A DNA stretch of 64,000 nucleotides from Scytonema hofmannii PCC 7110 (GTDB lineage Bacteria; Cyanobacteriota; Cyanobacteriia; Cyanobacteriales; Nostocaceae): the NCBI RefSeq assembly GCF_000346485.2, contig NZ_KQ976354.1:4918436-4982435 (forward strand), in the 5' to 3' direction. The notes beneath the pieces are model-generated. The model ran no database searches, was not told the DNA's origin, and saw nothing but the letters and a program-made list of their open reading frames with translations. This document shows, piece after piece, positions 61,263 through 64,000 of this stretch. The translations under genes and the position numbers were made by a program. Position 1 is the stretch's first letter. Each line of letters starts with the position of its first letter.

Positions 61263-63050
61263 ATGGTTGCTACTGTTTTTCGACCTCTAAAATTGGTGGT
61301 GGCTTTGGCAGTGTCTTGTTGTTTGCTGTTAGCAGGTTGTCACAAGAGCAACTTTCAAACCTCTTCGGCTCAAGTCTCTCAAGTAGTTTTAGTTTCTCTG
61401 AGTGACCCGCCTAGCTTTAACTATGCCATTAATGACTCTCCCTATAGTATTTTTCCTTTCATCTATAGGGGATTGATTAATGAGAACGCTTTGACTAATA
61501 AGTTGGAACCAGGATTGGCAGAGAATTGGTCAATTTCTAGCGATCGCCAGCGAATTACTTTTACACTCAAACAAGGGTTAAAGTGGTCAGATGGCAAACC
61601 TCTGACAGCAGATGATATTGTCTTTACCTATCGAGATATTTACCTCAACAAAAAAATTCCCACTGTCTGGAGAGATTTTCTGCGTATTGGCAACAAAGAA
61701 GCGTTTCCAACTGTGAAGAAACTCAACGACCAGCAAATAGAGTTTACCTTACCAGAACCTTTTGCTCCTTTTTTGAGAAACATAGAAAGACTGGCAATTC
61801 TTCCAGCTCATGCATTGCGCTCCTCTGTGCTAAGGAGTGATGCTAATGGCAATCCTGAATTTTTATCAACTTGGGGAACCAACACCCCTCCTGAAAAAAT
61901 TATTAGTAATGGACCCTACCAAATAGAAAGTTATACTCCATCTGAGCGAGTTGTCTTACGACGCAACCCCCATTATTGGCGGCAAGATGCTCGGGGAAAT
62001 CAATTGCCTTATATTGAACGCATTGTTTGGCAAATTATTTCATCAACTGACAACCAGTTGCTAAAATTTCGCTCTGGGGAACTGGATAACCTGAATGTGA
62101 CACCATCCGTATTCGGGTTACTGAAGAAGGAGGAAAAGCGGGGAAAATACACTATTTATAACGGCGGACTCAGTGGTGGTTTTGCGTTTGTTGGTTTCAA
62201 TCTCAATCAAGCTCGCAATGCCAAAGGACAGCCTTTTGTAAGCCCAATTAAGTCTCGGTGGTTTAATAACTTAGCTTTTAGGCAAGCAGTCGCCTATGCT
62301 ATCAACCGCAAACGGATGAAAACCAATATCTATCAAGGGCTAGGCGAAGTACAACATTCGCCCATAGCGGTGCAAAGTCCTTATTACCTGTCACCAGCCG
62401 CGGGGTTAAAAGTTTACGATTACAATCCTAGACAGGCAAAGCAAATGTTGCTCGAGACTGGTTTCAAGTACAATTCTCAAAAAGAATTGATAGATTGGGA
62501 TGGGAACCGGGTACAATTCAACCTCCTGGTGAAATCAGAGGATCGGTCTCGGGTAGATGCCGCCGTGCAAATCCAACAAGATTTAAGCCAGATCGGTATT
62601 AAAACGGCGTTGCAGGTAGTCAACTTTAACGTCGTGTTGCGAAAGTTGCTCTCCCACCGAGATTGGGATTGTTATGTAGGTGCATTTGGCGTTCCTGGTG
62701 CAGATGTGGAACCTAACCTTGTATCATTGTTTTGGACTAGTCAAGGCTCGTTTCATCAATTCAACCAAGGTATTCAAGCAGGAGAACCACCCCTCAAAGG
62801 GTGGGTAATTTCTGATTGGGAGAGGGAAATAGACAGTCTTTTCAGTGCTGGAATCAAAGAATTAGATGAGAACAAGCGCAAAGCGATTTATGGCAAATTC
62901 CAGAAAATTGTTGCCGAACAGTTGCCTGTGTTTTGCCTAGTCAATCCTATGTCATTTCAAGCAGTGCGCGATCGCATTGAGCCAATCAAATATTCTAGTT
63001 TAGGGTCAGTTTTCTGGAACATTGATGAATGGAAAATAGCTAATGAATGA
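61263..63050 (+). CDS. ABC transporter substrate-binding lipoprotein, peptide type (family 5)
   Basis: 595 residues from the ATG at 61263 (a TTG at 61251 would add four). A lipoprotein signal peptide ends at the lipobox LLLAGC with Cys26. The mature part is a family 5 solute-binding protein like DppA/OppA: YSIFPFIYRGLINENAL, LKQGLKWSDGKPLTADDIVF, FRQAVAYAINRKRM. It is anchored outside the inner membrane and delivers peptides or similar solutes to an ABC permease. No permease or ATPase gene follows in the window, so partners must be elsewhere. Full length for the family. Confidence 0.9.
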   Translation: MVATVFRPLKLVVALAVSCCLLLAGCHKSNFQTSSAQVSQVVLVSLSDPPSFNYAINDSPYSIFPFIYRGLINENALTNKLEPGLAENWSISSDRQRITFTLKQGLKWSDGKPLTADDIVFTYRDIYLNKKIPTVWRDFLRIGNKEAFPTVKKLNDQQIEFTLPEPFAPFLRNIERLAILPAHALRSSVLRSDANGNPEFLSTWGTNTPPEKIISNGPYQIESYTPSERVVLRRNPHYWRQDARGNQLPYIERIVWQIISSTDNQLLKFRSGELDNLNVTPSVFGLLKKEEKRGKYTIYNGGLSGGFAFVGFNLNQARNAKGQPFVSPIKSRWFNNLAFRQAVAYAINRKRMKTNIYQGLGEVQHSPIAVQSPYYLSPAAGLKVYDYNPRQAKQMLLETGFKYNSQKELIDWDGNRVQFNLLVKSEDRSRVDAAVQIQQDLSQIGIKTALQVVNFNVVLRKLLSHRDWDCYVGAFGVPGADVEPNLVSLFWTSQGSFHQFNQGIQAGEPPLKGWVISDWEREIDSLFSAGIKELDENKRKAIYGKFQKIVAEQLPVFCLVNPMSFQAVRDRIEPIKYSSLGSVFWNIDEWKIANE

Positions 63051-63132
63051 TGAGTGATAACTGGAGTTTAGCTTAGACTAGACCAAACCACACGACCTCC
63101 TATCCATCAAGAAAGCTAATAAGTTCGACGAA

Positions 63133-63291
63133 CTAAGATTGCAAGTATTGTAGCAAGGTTTCGGCGTAAAGTTTGGGATCGCGCAGATACATTAGGGGGC
63201 TGCCGTGTAGAACCTTGGTAGTAGCATACCGAACAAGTTGGGCAGTGTCCTCAATAAAAGACGTGAACATGGTGTCTTCCATTGCCCACAT
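63133..63291 (-). CDS. Possible small protein downstream of the GMC gene
   Basis: Minus-strand ATG at 63291, 52 residues (MEDTMFTSFIEDTAQLVRYA and SPLMYLRDPKLYAETLLQYL). It has protein-like composition and lies in the same frame 40 bases after the GMC stop, so it could also be a former extension of that protein cut off by the stop codon at 63331. No family recognised. Confidence 0.35.
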   Translation of the reverse strand: MWAMEDTMFTSFIEDTAQLVRYATTKVLHGSPLMYLRDPKLYAETLLQYLQS

Positions 63292-63330
63292 TAGTAAAGT
63301 CGTTGATGTATTGCAGTCAACTGAAAACCG

Positions 63331-64000
63331 CTATATTATGTCAGTTCCCTTATTAGCAATCATCATGGTTGCTGCCGCCGTATTTGCGGTTATTGGAAGC
63401 GGAAACACGGAAGAGTCTATTATGCGTAGCTTAGACGTGCTACGCACCTTGAGTTCTGTGTCCACCACGGAATCGGAATCAGATCCCATCCTGCAAGTCC
63501 CACAATAGTGCTGTGTTGTATCGGCGTTTTCTCTGATGTAGGTTTCCAAATCTTGACCTGGTTGTGGAGCGATTTGCTGTTCACGCCATTGGCTCAAGCC
63601 CGGTTGATTGCCAATGCAGATGCTTAACTCAAGCGCCTTTTTACACTTCTCTATATCTCCTGGTGCCGTCAGGTATCTTGGGTCAATAAGGGGAGCGTCA
63701 TCAGGATTGCTTGAGCGCAAGGTAACAGTTCCCATACTTTTCAGACGCATTATGTTTGGCCACAACCAGAAAGAATGCTTTGGACCCTTAAAACCTTTCA
63801 GTGTTCCAACACCTATAGAGGATTCTACATCGATAACTGAACTACTGTTTTCTGTAGAATCGAAGATAACTGCGGGTGCTAGACCGTAGGAATAGAAAGG
63901 CATATCAAGACTTGGGAATATAGAAAATCCGGCACTGACAAAAAGGTCATCGTGAAAATTTTTCCCGACTTCCGGAAGATTCGCAACTACAGAAATCCCT
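63331..64000 (-). CDS. GMC oxidoreductase, 3' part (runs off window)
   Basis: C-terminal 220 or so residues of an FAD-dependent glucose-methanol-choline oxidoreductase. The frame is open to the window edge (VANLPEVGKNFHDD is the usual GMC motif), so the start lies beyond 64000. It includes the substrate-domain phrase GTVTLRSSNPDDAPLIDPRY, the active-site region TQHYCGTCRMG with the catalytic His, and ITANTAAATMMIANKGTDII with the second active-site residue Asn. It oxidises an alcohol, sugar or choline-like substrate; which one cannot be told. It ends at a TAG at 63331. The N-terminal FAD-binding domain is outside. Confidence 0.88.
   Translation of the reverse strand, partial: GISVVANLPEVGKNFHDDLFVSAGFSIFPSLDMPFYSYGLAPAVIFDSTENSSSVIDVESSIGVGTLKGFKGPKHSFWLWPNIMRLKSMGTVTLRSSNPDDAPLIDPRYLTAPGDIEKCKKALELSICIGNQPGLSQWREQQIAPQPGQDLETYIRENADTTQHYCGTCRMGSDSDSVVDTELKVRSTSKLRIIDSSVFPLPITANTAAATMMIANKGTDII

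Noticed and set aside
63173-63508. 111-codon plus-strand open frame
   Set aside because: Antisense to the GMC oxidoreductase and its downstream frame; no ribosome site.

Overview
The window is cyanobacterial. It is AT-rich, dense in the HIP1 octamer GCGATCGC, and full of families typical of filamentous Nostocales-type cyanobacteria: CHAT proteases joined to WD40, CHASE2 or TPR parts, DUF1822, giant two-partner-secretion (TPS) surface proteins, SLH proteins, RRM proteins, and intergenic repeats built on CCAAAAT, ACTGGTC or CTCTGCG. The genus cannot be fixed from sequence alone.

Layout. 0-5 kb: two Rieske oxygenases, a DMT permease, a CYTH phosphatase and a TetR regulator that carries an IS1-type zinc ribbon. 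5-13.7 kb: small genes, an HNH endonuclease pair, an SLH protein, a rifampicin-phosphotransferase-like enzyme, and a truncated VapBC pair fused to a truncated Uma2 gene. 13.7-20 kb: a LysR gene divergent from a plant-type ketol-acid reductoisomerase, a DUF3754 membrane protein, and a region with a double-glycine leader peptide, two putative small RNAs and three copies of an 11-bp-phased TCAT operator. 20.4-36.8 kb: two divergent copies of a three-gene module (sigma-like HTH protein, DUF1822 protein, CHAT protein). One module ends in CHAT-NTPase-WD40 and the other in CHAT-CHASE2. Between them lie a TrpD-like enzyme and a membrane protein. 36.9-48.3 kb: two TPS-type repeat proteins (1557 and 1732 residues), an RTX protein between them and a small secreted protein. 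48.5-50.8 kb: a GTPase and a coiled-coil partner. 50.8-60.8 kb: an accessory region of toxin-antitoxin pairs (PIN, MNT/HEPN, HicAB, DUF433/DUF5615), decayed genes, an IS5 remnant, a complete IS1634-family element and a TPR-CHAT protein. 61-64 kb: a peptide-type ABC substrate-binding lipoprotein and the 3' part of a GMC oxidoreductase that runs off the window.

How it fits together. The centre looks like a signalling and surface region. Regulator-DUF1822-CHAT modules would sense the envelope (CHASE2) or intracellular partners (WD40) and act through a caspase-like protease, next to secreted filamentous proteins whose TpsB exporter is not in the window. The 50-61 kb part shows repeated rearrangement: one promoter-leader block occurs three times, genes end at shared breakpoints, and short palindromes interrupt reading frames. 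The strongest leads are the twin CHAT modules, the phased operators with their leader peptide and putative small RNAs, the GTPase pair, and the DUF433/DUF5615 block set inside a duplicated CHAT gene tail.
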